Source of the DNA: Conchocele bisecta
Taxonomy: Eukaryota > Mollusca > Bivalvia > Lucinida > Thyasiridae
Length of the DNA: 64,000 nt
Assembly (NCBI GenBank): GCA_029237695.1
Contig: CM055269.1
Coordinates: 29,546,956 to 29,610,955 of the forward strand
Direction of reading: 5' to 3'
The notes beneath the pieces are model-generated. The model was not told the origin of the DNA. It did no database searches and saw only the letters and a program-made list of their open reading frames with translations. The translations under genes and the position numbers were made by a program. Shown piece by piece: positions 46,402-57,352 of this stretch (within the stretch, counting starts at the first letter, position 1; each line of letters opens with the position of its first letter).

Positions 46402-46995
46402 TATGCCCCCTGTTTCGGTAGTGTTGAGACTGTGTGTCCGTGTGTCCTGCACATTAAGAAGTCGCCGGAGTTTCGAAATTCTGTATTAACTTCTGTATCC
46501 CTTGAAGGATTACTTAAATATTTCAACACGGTTTACCAAATGCCACACATCCATGCTGCCCTTAATATGACCTTGACCTTGACACATTAAGAAGTTCGCC
46601 GGAGTTTCTCAATTCTGTCAGAACTTCTATATTCCTTGAAGGTTTACTTAAATAGTTCAACACAGCATACGTGTGGACAAAGGCCACACATACATGCTGC
46701 ATTTAATATGACCTTGACGTTTTGACTGAAAACTTTGAACTTTCACACATTAATAAGTTCGCCAGAGCGTCTCATTTCTGTCATAACTTCTATCCCTTGA
46801 TGGATTACTTTAATATTTCAATACATCATCCTTATGGACAAATTCCACACATCAACACTGCCCTTAATATGACCTTGACCATTTGACCTTCACAAATGTG
46901 CTTGTGAATACGTATCATTTTGGTTAATTAAATTTTGCCAGTTTCTCAAATCTGCCACCGGGGGCATTCGTGTGCCGACATGCCACATTTCTTGT
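46402..46995 (+). mobile_element. Family T modular element, three ~150-bp units
   Basis: Starts TATGCCCCCTGTTTCGG and ends CCACCGGGGGCATTCGTGTG...TTTCTTGTT, so the two ends are themselves inverted. Units begin CACATTAAGAAGTTCGCC (46,449; 46,583; 46,744) and contain TATGACCTTGACCTTGAC, the reverse complement of the shared AAGGTCAAGGTCA motif. A detached tail is at 57,353-57,437. Confidence 0.7.
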
Positions 46996-47222
46996 TCTTG
47001 CACATATTGTGGCCATCATACAGAATTTTCACAATGCTCATCTCCAGCGAAAGTGAAATTTTCGAAGAGGAAAATTGCTTTCCATCACTGAAAAGTTCTT
47101 AAAATACTGTAAAGTTATGTTAGCTCTTTGACGGCATATACATGTATGGCAGCTATTACAGATCTATGAAGTTGGTATCGGGACAATGTTTATATCAGAC
47201 TGGACAGTTGGGACTTGCATCT

Positions 47223-47419
47223 GGGCCCCGTTTCACTACACTTCGTACGACTAAATTGTTCGTAAGTGCAAAATTAGGATCATCTGGAAATTTTAATTGA
47301 TGGATTTACATTTATTGAACATAGGCTGCATATGCTGGCAGCCTATGTTTAATAAATGTAAATCCAATAATTGTTTACAAGAAAACAGTGTTAATGTGAA
47401 ATTTACGGACTGTCATTAT
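47223..47419. mobile_element. Family J MITE, cut on the right by a family C MITE
   Basis: GGCCCCGTTTCACTACACTT, central hairpin GGATTTACATTTATTGAACA / TAAATGTAAATCC. Breaks off at GACTGTCATTAT where the next MITE begins. Confidence 0.7.
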
Positions 47420-47420
47420 T

Positions 47421-47703
47421 TAGCCGATTTCACCAACATTGCAAAGTATACTTTTCTAGCAAAGTATACTTTGAGGGAGTAATAATATATAGAACTAACG
47501 ACTGCATATATTTGATGATTAAAAGTATGCAGAATTATTATGCTGAATTTAATACATTATCACAGCCAAAATGGCTGTGATAATGTAATAAATTCAGTAT
47601 AATAAAAATTAATAAAGTTATCCTGAAATTGAAAATTTCTCCTTCAAAGTACATGTATACTTTGCTAGAAAAGTATACTTTACAATGTTGGTGAAATAGG
47701 CTA
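47421..47703. mobile_element. Family C MITE
   Basis: TAGCCGATTTCACCAACATT ... GGTGAAATAGGCTA followed by CAG. Long hairpin centre GCCAAAATGGC. Confidence 0.8.
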
Positions 47704-47753
47704 CAGGAGCGAGATTGACCACAAATGCTATAAATTTCTCCAGTCACAGTTCA

Positions 47754-48141
47754 GGGGGCCATTTCACTAAACTTTGTTCGACTAAAATGTTTGAAAGTGC
47801 AATATTATGATAGTGTGTAAATTTCACATTAAACAATATTTGGATTTACATTTATTGAGCCAAGTGATTTTGATGTGGTATGGACCTGGCACCAGGTCGG
47901 GTTATTCTAATTTCAGGGCTGAATATATTTTTTCTCTATGCAAATATTCCGTTCTGACTGGGATTTTCCCGTTTGCCCGGCCTAACATGACCTTCGCTGT
48001 TGATAGGCCGTTAAACACCATTTATTGGGAATATGCAGCTTATGTTCAATAAATGTAAATCCATCAATTGAAATTTCCAGGCGATTCTAAATTTGCATTT
48101 ATGAACATTTTAGTCGTGCAAGGTTTAGTAAAACGGTCCAC
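47754..48141. mobile_element. Family J MITE with a SINE H fragment inserted
   Basis: GTTTCACT-like ends (CATTTCACTAAACTTTG ... AGGTTTAGTAAAACGG). The left arm is broken at ATTTATTGAG by SINE sequence (47,861-48,020) and continues at ATTTATTGGG, a 9-bp near-duplicate expected of the SINE insertion. Confidence 0.75.
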
Positions 48142-48254
48142 AGGTGCTTGGCTGGTCGTCCAGGGAGGTTGGGAGGATGTGTGCATGGTGTTTGAATGGA
48201 TTAATCACGAATGGTGAACCTTGTTGGGATTCACACCTGTGGCCAAGTGATCTG

Positions 48255-48568
48255 TAGCCTATTTCACCAGCATTACAAAGTATACTTATCTAGCAAAGTA
48301 TACTTTGAGGGAGAAATTTTCAATTTAAGGATAAATTTATTAATTTTTATTATACTGAATTTATTACATTATCACAGCCAGTTTGGCTGTGATAATGCAA
48401 TAAATTCAGTATAATAATTCTGCATACTTTTAATCTGACATCAAATATATGCAGTTGTTAGTTCTATATGAAATAATGCATTTCGGGGAAAAATAAATGA
48501 TTACTCCCTGAAAGTATACTTTGCTAGATCAGTATACCGGTACTTTGTAATTGTGATGAAATAGGCTA
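48255..48568. mobile_element. Family C MITE
   Basis: TAGCCTATTTCACCAGCATT ... GATGAAATAGGCTA with CTG on both sides. Inverted relative to most neighbours. Confidence 0.8.
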
Positions 48569-48683
48569 CTGGTGTGGTAAGGGTGTCCGGCACCAAGGAT
48601 TTTGTAACTCCAGACCTGATGTGATGCGCTATTATAAGCACGGTTTGCAATCATCGGGATTGTAGTATGTATAGCTGGATGAT

Positions 48684-48904
48684 TTAACCCTTAGAATGTG
48701 TGAAGCAAAAATTGTTGTCTGCTGTTGTTTCATGTGTTGCCTTTATTTTCAATAAAACAGTGCTTTGGCAGCACTTTAGAATCATTTCCATTGGAAATGA
48801 TTCGAAAATGCTGCCGAACTATGTTTTTGTTTAATAAAAAAATGGAAATAACAAAAATAAAATGGCTGCTGACAAAATTTGATTCACAGCATTGTAAGGG
48901 CTAA
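48684..48904. mobile_element. Family A MITE, piggyBac-like
   Basis: TTAACCCTTAGAATGTG ... CATTGTAAGGGCTAA. Hairpin CATTTCCATTGGAAATGATT. Confidence 0.7.
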
Positions 48905-50057
48905 TAGCCACAACAAATGTTCACCTTATGCAGTGTCACTTGTGATAAATGGACAAGAAATGTACATCTTAATATAAATTAAAACGAGGATACTTGAATG
49001 TGCTATATTTATGGAAACGTGCATGTTTCCTGTGTACAAAATGGATCCATTGTTATTTTATTGGGCATTTTTCTATTTGCATGTTGTTGTTCAATGTTCA
49101 TTATATATACCACAATGCAGTAGTAGGGCAGTTTGTGTTAACCTTAGCACTTCATCACCAATGGTGATGCCATGTAATTATACCCCCGCCATATGAAGTA
49201 TGTCGAGGGGTATAAAGTTTTCGTCATTCCGTCCGTCCGTCCATCCGTCTGTTCGTCCGTCCATTCATAAGATTTGCATTCAAGTTTTTATTTGTCGGTA
49301 TTTTATTTGACTGTGGGTATCTGTGAGCCTATGCTCACTTGCTCTACTGTTTCCTGGTTCAGCGTAACCCTTACGATGCTGAAATATAATTTACCGCCGC
49401 CATGTACTTTTAAAGTTTCCAACCTTTTGATAATTTTCTGTAAATTTGTGCTCCAAATCAGGCAGTTTAATTGGCTGAGACCGAACGCAGCACAGCCTCG
49501 TCCAGTCAAAGCTGCCTGATTTTAAACTTGAGGCTTATTGTTTAACGGATGTAAAACCCCATTCACAAGCTTTATGTGCTCAGATCCGAGTTTATATAAC
49601 TTTCCGAATATGTTCTCCAAATTTGTTACCAAATATTACCAAAGCTTTCTGATTTTGAGGACAAGATTGGAATATGTGTGCAGAATGCTTTCAAATCACA
49701 GGGTTGGTATATTATCCATGAGTAGAAACTAGCATTACTAGCTCTTGCGAACATGTTCCACTTACAGTGGCCGCATCGTGTATTGCAGAAAAATCACACT
49801 GTAACACTGACTGACGTCGCTGATGCCCACTATGGCCAGCGTGGAATCACACCAATACATTTTATGGCTCCACACTTGTGAACGCTCAACGCTAGCCTAA
49901 CAAGGCTATATTGTGCCACCACGTTGGGTCCATACTATGCAGTGGCAGCCCATCTGACAGCATGGAAACACAAGTTAGTCCACGCCCATGGTGGAGCGTG
50001 ATTTTTCCGCACTACACAGCGGGGGCTACAGTACCTATGCAGCTTTAGTCTTATCAG
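48905..50057. other. Intergenic with a TATACC-headed fragment
   Basis: At 49,178-49,213 a header hairpin (TTATACCCCCGCC / CGAGGGGTATAAA) precedes CCGTCCGTCCGTCC (49,230-49,262), with little of the module region left. AATCAGGCAGTTTAATTGGC / AGCTGCCTGATTTTAAACTT form a further inverted pair (~49,457-49,525). No gene seen. Confidence 0.45.
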
Positions 50058-50342
50058 TAGCCGATTTCACCAACATTGCAAAGTATACTTTTCTAGCAAA
50101 GTATACTTTGAGGGAGTAATCATTTACTTTTCCTGAAATGCATTATTTCATATAAAACTAACAACTGCATGTATTTGATGATTAAAAGTATGCAGAATTA
50201 TTATACTGAATTTATTACATTATCACAGCAATTTTGGCAATGGCTGTGATAATGTAATCCATTCAGTATAATAAAAATTAAATAAATTTATCCTAAAATT
50301 GAAAAATTCTCCCTCAAAGTATACTTTGCTAGGTAAGTGCTA
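50058..50342. mobile_element. Family C MITE, right end shortened
   Basis: CAG then TAGCCGATTTCACCAACATT. The right side ends AAGTGCTA-CAG, missing about 20 bp of the usual terminus. Confidence 0.7.
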
Positions 50343-50548
50343 CAGTGCTTATCAATGTAATAATACTGTTTGATGTTACACTTGACTTTCAGATACTGGT
50401 AGCATATATAGATGAACCTCTCTAGTCCGTACATCCTGGAAGGTCCCTAGATCATTCATTTAAAGCACACCAAGACAGTTTTGAGTTTGCAAACGTGAAC
50501 ATTGGCCATGCTGGTCTACACCCCAAATTGAATTTTCCATTTGGTCCA

Positions 50549-50797
50549 GGGGGCAGTTTTACTAAACTTTTTGCAACTAAAATGTTTGTAAGTGCACAAT
50601 TAGGATAGTCTGTAAATTCCACATTAACAGCATTTTCTTGTAAACAATTATTGGATTTACATTTATTGAGCATACATGTAGGCTGCATATGCAGCCTATG
50701 CTCAATAAATGTAAATCCATCAATTGAAATTTCCAGACAATTCTAAACTTGCACCTACAAACATTTTAGTCGTACAAAGTTTAGTGAAACGGGCCCC
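50549..50797. mobile_element. Family J MITE, full length
   Basis: GGGGGCAGTTTTACTAAACT ... AGTTTAGTGAAACGGGCCCC with the central GGCTGCATATGCAGCC hairpin. Confidence 0.75.
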
Positions 50798-50984
50798 TGG
50801 TCTGCCAGCTCAGGAATGAGACTTCAGCACATGGTTGGCCTGTTTAGATCATGATCATCACGCATTATTAATATAATCAAAAATCGTTAATATTCAGAGT
50901 TTAACCCTTTCAACCCAGTGGTGGTTGGTTGGGAGCATGCGATGGATAATTTAACGATCAGGATTCATCCTTTCCTGAGACCAG

Positions 50985-51260
50985 TAGCCGATTTCACCAA
51001 CATTTCTAGCAAAGTATACTTTGAGGGAGTAATCATTTATTTTTCCTGAAATGCATTATTTCATATAGAACTAACAACTGCATATATTTGATGATTAAAA
51101 GTATGCAGAATTATTATACTGAATGTATTACATTATCACAGCCAAATGTAATAAATTCAGTATAATAAAAATTAATAAATTTATCCTAAAATTGAAAATT
51201 TCTCCCTCAAAGTATACTTTGCTAGAAAAGTATACTTTGCAATGTTGGTGAAATAGGCTA
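50985..51260. mobile_element. Family C MITE inserted in a SINE H
   Basis: TAGCCGATTTCACCAACATT ... GGTGAAATAGGCTA with CAG on both sides. Outside it, GGGAGCATGCGATGGATAAT (left) and GGTTTGGCCCTCGGG (right) are adjacent parts of SINE H, so CAG is a 3-bp target duplication. Confidence 0.8.
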
Positions 51261-51636
51261 CAGGTTTGGCCCTCGGGTATGTACGTCTTTGGCATTCTTG
51301 TATGCAAGAGTTGAATCTTGTTATACCTCTTATAAGAGTAATATGATTATTCCTAATCCTATTACTTTTAGGGGAAGGGGCCAAGTGACTTTGATGTCAT
51401 ATGGACCTGGCACCATGTCAAGTTATTCTAATTTCAGGACTGAATATATAGTAAATACATGGTTAGTGCCATCGAATATAAAATATATTCGGTTGAGCCT
51501 TAGACAGCTTTATTGGGGCGAGCTTTAGCGAGCCCATATAAAGTTGTCGGGCGAAACCGAATATAGTTTATATTCGACGGCACTAATCATGTATTTAATT
51601 TATACCGCATACTAAACTTAATTGTTTGAACTTGCG

Positions 51637-51700
51637 TGACGTCATGTTTTGACGTCATTCCCTCGCCACAATTTGACGTCATTCAAAGCAAAATGGCGGC
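51637..51700 (+). promoter_or_regulatory. Cluster of three TGACGTCA (CRE) sites plus ATGGCGGC
   Basis: TGACGTCA at 51,637-51,644, 51,650-51,657 and 51,674-51,681, then AAAATGGCGGC at 51,690-51,700. Perfect CRE/ATF palindromes at this density are unlikely by chance in AT-rich DNA. No downstream gene is evident, so any promoter role is inference. Confidence 0.4.
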
Positions 51701-51966
51701 ATCCACGCTAGGTAGTCTGATCATTACCAAACTTCACCAATAGCTTCCTTCCGCACTTTGACGGCTCTCCACCCAGTGTATTTGTGTGACCTTGACCATG
51801 GTGACCGCGACCTTTGTATCAATAACTTTGGACTTATTCATATCGTGACTTTGACCTTGATAACCGTAATAGCGATTGCCTAGTTTAGTGGGTGAGACAC
51901 TCCCCGGTGGTCTATTGCTTCAAAACAGGCCTGACATTCACGTGTAATAGACCAGGGGTGAAAGGG

Positions 51967-52131
51967 TTAAAAGGCGGGAAACAAAAATTGTTGTCTGCTG
52001 TTGTTTCCGAGTGTGTCTTCTTTTTCCATTGGAAATGATTCTAAAGTACTGTCAACGCATGTCTTTGATGATAGAAATGGAAAATAAAACATAAACAGCA
52101 GATGATAAACTCTAATTCAGCACTGTAAACA
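51967..52131. mobile_element. Family A MITE, partial
   Basis: GGTTAAAAGGCGGGAAAC, TTGTTGTCTGCTG, half of the hairpin, ending CAGCACTGTAAACAA. Confidence 0.55.
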
Positions 52132-52167
52132 ATGTTTGATTGGCTAAATGGTATAGGCCCTAATCTG

Positions 52168-52472
52168 TAGCCTATTTCACCAAAATTGAAAATTGAAAAG
52201 TATACTTATCTTGCGAAGTATATTTTGAGGGAGTAATATTTTCCCCAAAATGCATTGTTTCATATAGAACTAACAACTGCATATATTTGATGATTAAAAG
52301 TATGCAGAATTATTATACTGAATGTATTACTTTATCACAGCCAAAATGGCTGTGATAATGTAATAAATTCAGTATAATAAAAGTTAATAAATTTATCCTT
52401 AAATTGAAAATTTCTTCCTCAAAATCTACTTAGCAAGATAAGTATACTTGGCAATGTTGGTGAAATAGGCTA
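52168..52472. mobile_element. Family C MITE
   Basis: TAGCCTATTTCACC ... GGTGAAATAGGCTA, flanked by CTG/CTG. Central GCCAAAATGGC hairpin. Confidence 0.8.
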
Positions 52473-52616
52473 CTGGACTGATCTGGGGCTATGCTGGTTG
52501 TTCATTTTGTAATATCCTTTTTCTCATTCTGCACTCAGTTCTGAAGTCTATTGTGGGTTCAAATGTCAAGTATGGAAAAGGCACGGTATGGTATACAAGA
52601 TCAAATGATTCCTTTT

Positions 52617-53003
52617 TATACGACCATTTTTAAAAAACGGTACGTATTATGTTTTACCGCGGGGCGGGCGGGAGGGAGGGTGGGCGGCTGACAGAAAAAG
52701 TGCATAGTTTGTGTACACAACTTCTCTGAAACCGTTCAGTCGTTCGATCTGAAACTATACACACGTCTTCTACACATATTGAAGATGTGCACCTTGGTGT
52801 TTTTATGCCGAAAAATTATTTTTTAACAAAAATATCACCTTTTAGCTTAGCCATTTTTTCTACATTTTTGTATACAATTCTATATAGGGTACAGAGTTTG
52901 TGTACACAACTCCTCTGAAACCGTTCAGTCGATCGATCTGAAACTATACACATGTCTTCTACACATATTGAAGATGTGCACCTTGGTGTTTTTATGCATA
53001 CTT
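52617..53003 (+). repeat. Modular element with two ~180-bp-spaced units
   Basis: Imperfect header hairpin (TATACGACC ... ACGGTACGTATTA), a GGGCGGGCGGGAGG tract, then two units containing GTTTGTGTACACAACT, CTGAAACCGTTCAGTCG and ATTGAAGATGTGCACCTTGG. No AAGGTCA motif here. It abuts a half family C MITE. Confidence 0.6.
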
Positions 53004-53130
53004 TTTAAATCAACAAATATATGAAGTCGTTATTTCTATATGAAATAATGCATTACGGGGAACATGAATGATTAGTCCTTCAAAGTATACATTGCTAGAT
53101 AAGTATGCTTTGCAAAGTTGGTGAAGGGTA
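53004..53130. mobile_element. Family C MITE, one half
   Basis: GCATACTTTTTAAATCAAC to GTATGCTTTGCAAAGTTGG. The terminal AATAGGCTA is missing. Confidence 0.6.
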
Positions 53131-53160
53131 CATGTATCCAGCTCGTCAAGGAGTTGTCAG

Positions 53161-53469
53161 TAGCCTATTTCACCTACATTGCAAAGTATACTTTACTAGC
53201 AAAGTATACTTTGAGGGAGTAATCATTTATTTTTCCTGAAATGCATTATTTCATATAGAACTAACAACTGCATATATTTCATGATTAAAAGTATGCAGAA
53301 TTATTATACTGAATTTATTACATTATCACAGCCAAATTGGCTGTGATAATGTAATAAATTCAGTATAATAAAAATTAATAAATTTATCATAAAATTTAAA
53401 ATTTCTCCCTCAAAGTATACTTTGCTACTAAAGTATCGGTATACTTTGCAATGTTGGTGAAATAGGCTA
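53161..53469. mobile_element. Family C MITE
   Basis: CAG-TAGCCTATTTCACCTACATT ... GGTGAAATAGGCTA-CTG. Near-complete, with the GCCAAATTGGC hairpin. Confidence 0.8.
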
Positions 53470-53564
53470 CTGGTCAGTCATTTATAAAGTCTATATGGGT
53501 GCAAATGTCAAGTATGGAAAAAGACCGTATGTTATACAAGATCAAAATATTACTTTTGTGCACA

Positions 53565-53795
53565 TATGTGTCTAGAGAAATGGGGCTTATGGGTTTGCGA
53601 CCAGTGTAGATCCAGATCACCCTGTGCATTTTCAGTCTGACCAGGATCCGCACTGTTCGCCATCCCAACAATGAAACACCCATCATGCTTCTAACAAACA
53701 GTAAATATCATTATCAGGCTACAGGAATGTGCTATTTGATCAGGTTCTACATTGGTCACAAATCCCATAAGCCCCATTTATCCAGTCATATCCAC
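53565..53795. repeat. Family L palindromic repeat
   Basis: AGAGAAATGGGGCTTATGGG ... CCCATAAGCCCCATTTATCC, with GTGTAGATCCAGATC inside. Confidence 0.65.
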
Positions 53796-54265
53796 CTATA
53801 TGTAGTGTCACACTGATATTCACTTTATATCATCTTCGAACATCCATTATTTCTTGTACCCCTTGTTTGGGCATTTCATCTTCACAAAGCTCCATTGTTC
53901 AACATTCTTGTTTTGTATTTAAGCAATAATAAAATTATGAATTTAATTACTAGTTTCTGTATGATTTGCAACTTCCAATTGTTGCATTGGAGGATGGGAG
54001 AGTTTCTGTATCATGACAATGAATCCATCCTTGGGTATTTGTACCTTGATTGTGAATCTTACTGGGATAAAATGCCCAGACATGGGAATTCCACAAGTCT
54101 GCTGGAGCTAGCAGCTCTATGGGATAACTGCTTCCACCCCACATGCGCAGGAATTCGACAAAGATTTCGTCATGAGGGGCAGTTTCAGAACATTGACTTC
54201 CATATTTATGTGTCTGTGCAAAAGCGGGAGGTATCATGGCATGATTGTCCTACCGGTTTCTGTTC
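53796..54265. other. Unassigned segment
   Basis: A + strand frame of 134 codons is open here (53,895-54,299), but it runs into a family Q header. It shows no recognisable domain or splice context, so I do not call a gene. Confidence 0.35.
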
Positions 54266-54408
54266 AATTTTAGCTCACCTGTGCCAAAGGCTCAAGTGAG
54301 CTATTGTTACTGCTTTTCATTCATCGTGGTCATCCGTCCACAATTTCAAATGTTTTCTTCCCCAGAACTGCTGGGCCAATGTTCAAACTTCACAGGGATG
54401 ATCAGTGG

Positions 54409-54998
54409 GTGGTGGTCGGGCGAATGAGACGGTGTAAATTAACGATATGGGTTCCTCCTTATAGGAATCACTATTTGCCTGGTTTGGCCCTCGGGTACGT
54501 TTTTATGAAAGAAACGGGTGGCATATAGTGTTTGGTCCGTCTATCCGTCCGTCTGTCCGTCCGTCCGTCACACTTTTCGGTTAACCACTTTGTCACAGTT
54601 TCTCAAATATGCTGCAGGTGGCATCCGCGTTCGACAGACGCATTTCTTGTTATCTTTGGCTCTTTAGTTACCTGGGAGTTGAATTGGGTTATTGCCCATT
54701 ATAAAAGTAGTAAGATTATGACTGATCCTGCTGCTTTTGGGAGGGGCCAAGTGATTCTGGTGTGGCGAGGACCTGGCTTCAGATCAGGATTATTCTGATT
54801 TCAGGGCTGAATATATAGTTTTGTTATTATAAATATTCAGTTCTGATTTTGGGATTTTCCCCCCATTTGTACATGTACTTGAACATGTACATGTACTTGT
54901 ACAGGTAATATATGGGATTTAGTACTAAACCCATTGACCCGGCCTTAAATTACCTTAGCTGTTGATAGGCTGTTAAACCGCAACAAACAAACAAACAA
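54409..54998 (+). mobile_element. SINE H containing a P-like insertion
   Basis: Near-duplicate target sequence ACAGGGATGATC (left) and ACAGGAATGATC (right). The body is interrupted at 54,506-54,651 by a short piece with GGGTGGCATATAGTG, CCGTCCGTCTGTCC and the tail CAGACGCATTTCTTGTT. SINE sequence resumes at ATCTTTGGCTCTTTAG. Confidence 0.75.
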
Positions 54999-55260
54999 AG
55001 ACAGGAATGATCTATGGGTGGGGGCATTATTTGTAAATTTAGAGGGTGTCGCCTAATCCAAGATGGCTGCCCTGGAAAAGTAGGTCAAATTCTTAAAAAT
55101 TATTTTTCTCGTGAACCGCCAGACAGAGTGCAACAAAACTTGACAGAAATGATCGACAGTCAAAGCTCATTCTGATTTATAAAAGTGGTGACACAGGGGT
55201 CAAAAATGGGCAGGGTCTGGTGGTCAAATTTCACATTTGACCGAATGGTCATGTCGTATG

Positions 55261-55402
55261 TTCTCGATGTAAATATTCCATTCTGATTTTGGGATTTTCC
55301 CCCCAATGCAGCAGGTTAAAATGGGATCAAACCCTTTTGCCCGGCCTTACATGACCTTAGCTGTTGATAGGCCGTTAAACACTAATAAACAAACAAACAA
55401 AC
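55261..55402 (+). mobile_element. SINE H, 5'-truncated, with target duplication
   Basis: Only the 3' ~140 bp (TTCTCGATGTAAATATTCC ... GGCCGTTAAAC-(CAAA)n). Flanked by ATGTCGTAT and ATGTTGTAT inside a Q unit. Confidence 0.75.
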
Positions 55403-56030
55403 ATGTTGTATATCAAATCAAAGGTATTGAAGAGACAATTACTCTGGATCATATTTTTTTGTCGAAATCGGATGATTAGGTCATCCAAGATGGCCGCCGA
55501 AAGGTCAAAGGTTCATCCTTTAATTAGAGAGTTCAAACGTTTTCTTCCTCATGAACCGCTTGGCCAATGTTGGTCAAACTGCACAGGGATGATCTATGGG
55601 TGGAGGTACGTTAGATTTGTAAATTTGGAGGTTGTTGCCTAATCCAAGATGGCCACCGTGGAAAACTAGTTCAAATTCTTAAAACTTCTTCTCACAAACT
55701 GCTGGACAGATTTCAACGAAACTTGACAGGAATTATCGACAGTCGATGCTCTTTCAGATTTGTAAAAATGGTGACCCAGGGGTCAAAACTGCGGGGCCCG
55801 GGGGTCAACTAGGGGTTAAATTTTACATTTGCCCAAATATGGTCATATCATGTATCAAATCGAAGGTATTGACGAGACGATTGGTCTGAAGCGTTTTTAT
55901 CGAAATCGGATGATTATGTCATCCAAGATGGCCGCCAAAAGGTCAAACGGGTATCTTTTTATTTGAGCTTTCAAACAGCATTTTCTTACTAACTGCTTGG
56001 CTGATGCGGGCCAAACTTCATAGTTTTTAG

Positions 56031-56640
56031 TCCACCCCAGATGTTTCATGTCCGAATGCTCACGGTCATGGTCACCGAATAATTGGGTTCAAGTTTCGCT
56101 TTTAGCAAGTTGCGTTTAGGTCTAGTGTTTTGTCAATAGAACTAAACCATTTTTCCAATTTCGATAATATTTGGGTGCATTGTGTGTCTATGCATGTTCT
56201 TTTGTTCCTCAGACATCCCACATCCCAATGTCCAAGGTCAAGGTCACTGGGGACTTGTGTTCATGTTTGCCATTTGTGTTTACGTCCAGGTATAGGTCTC
56301 AATAAAATGTAAAATCTTTATCGAATTTTGATAATATTTTGTTACAATGTGTGTCTAGGCATGCTCCTTTATAGACCCATCGACCCAATGTCCAATATCA
56401 AGGTTATTGGTGACTTGTGTTTAGGTTTTGCTTTTAGCATGGACTCTTTGTCAATAAAATGTTAACCACTTGTTGCGTTTGGATGCTATTTGGGTACACT
56501 GTATAGGTCCTGTTTTAACCTTTTGGCGCATTTTTGCCCCACGTCTGAATGTCCAAGGTCAGGGTAACCGAGGACTTGCATTCAAATTTCGTGTTTAGTA
56601 TTAATTCACAGAATTTTGTTGCAACTTTTCTCTATGTATA
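56031..56640 (+). repeat. Family S modules, four ~150-170-bp units
   Basis: Units carry TTTCGATAATATTTGGGTGC, GTGTGTCTATGCATG, CCCAATGTCCAAGGTCAAGG and ACTTGTGTTCA. One further unit lies at 61,806-61,945. The motif CAAGGTCAAGGTCAC matches families E and F. Confidence 0.65.
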
Positions 56641-56892
56641 CTCCTCTCGTAAAAAAAAAAATAAAAAAAAACTAAAACAAAATTGACTTCAGACTGAAAA
56701 AATATTTTTAGTAGGTTCATGTTTTGAGGATTTGTCGCATTCGGGCAAACCAAAATTTTATGTTAGGTACATTTTTGGGTTTGTCTCATTCTGGCAAACC
56801 AACATATTTTTTATTATGGCCTTATTACCTGCTTTTGTTTTGTAATCAGAGTTAATATTTTGATCATTTGTCATCGAACTACAGCACTGACC

Positions 56893-57340
56893 ATGGGTGG
56901 TGGTCGGGCGAACGAGACGGCGTAAATTAACGGTAGTGGTTCCTCCTTATAGGAATCAGTATTTGCCTGGTTTGGCCCTCCGGTATGTTTTTATCTTTGG
57001 CTCTTTTGTTACCTGGGAGTTGAATTGGGTTATTGCCCATTATAAAAGTATTAAGATTATTACTGATCCTACTGCTTTTGGGAGGGGCCAAGTGATTCTG
57101 GTGTGGCGAGGACCTGGCATCAGATCAGGATTATTCTGATTTCAGGGCTGAATATATAGTTTTGTTATTGTAAATATTCAGTTCTGATTTTGGGATTTTT
57201 CCCCCATTTGTACATGTACTTGAAAATGTACATGTACTTGTACAGGTAATATATGGGATTAAGTACTAAGCCCATTGACCCGGCCTTAAATGACCTTAGC
57301 TGTTGATAGGCCGTTAAACCCCAACAAACAAACAAAAAAA
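56893..57340 (+). mobile_element. SINE H, full length, perfect 12-bp target duplication
   Basis: Flanked by identical ACAGCACTGACC (56,881-56,892 and 57,341-57,352). Gives the best element boundaries: ATGGGTGGTGGTCGGGCG head, (CAAA)nA tail, 448 bp. Low divergence suggests recent insertion. The host is a family T tail. Confidence 0.85.
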
Positions 57341-57352
57341 ACAGCACTGACC

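Larger units (their letters stand above)
50902..51971. mobile_element. Possible piggyBac-like element with SINE and MITE inside
   Basis: TTTAACCCTTTCAACCCAG on the left is mirrored by CAGGGGTGAAAGGGTTAAA on the right, both containing TTAA. Inside are a split SINE H, a family C MITE, a hairpin (51,468-51,580) and a TGACGTCA cluster. No transposase seen. Confidence 0.5.
54266..56030 (+). mobile_element. Family Q modular element with two SINE insertions
   Basis: Header AGCTCACCTG...CTCAAGTGAGCTATTG, then ~440-bp-type units (CAAGATGGCTGCC, CCAAGATGGCCGCC, GGTGACCCAGGGGTCAAAA). Interrupted at 54,409 by a full SINE H and at 55,261 by a 5'-truncated one. Confidence 0.7.

Noticed and set aside
53895..54299. 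134-codon + strand frame
   Set aside because: No recognisable family. It runs into the hairpin header of a Q element, and codon usage is unlike the two real genes.
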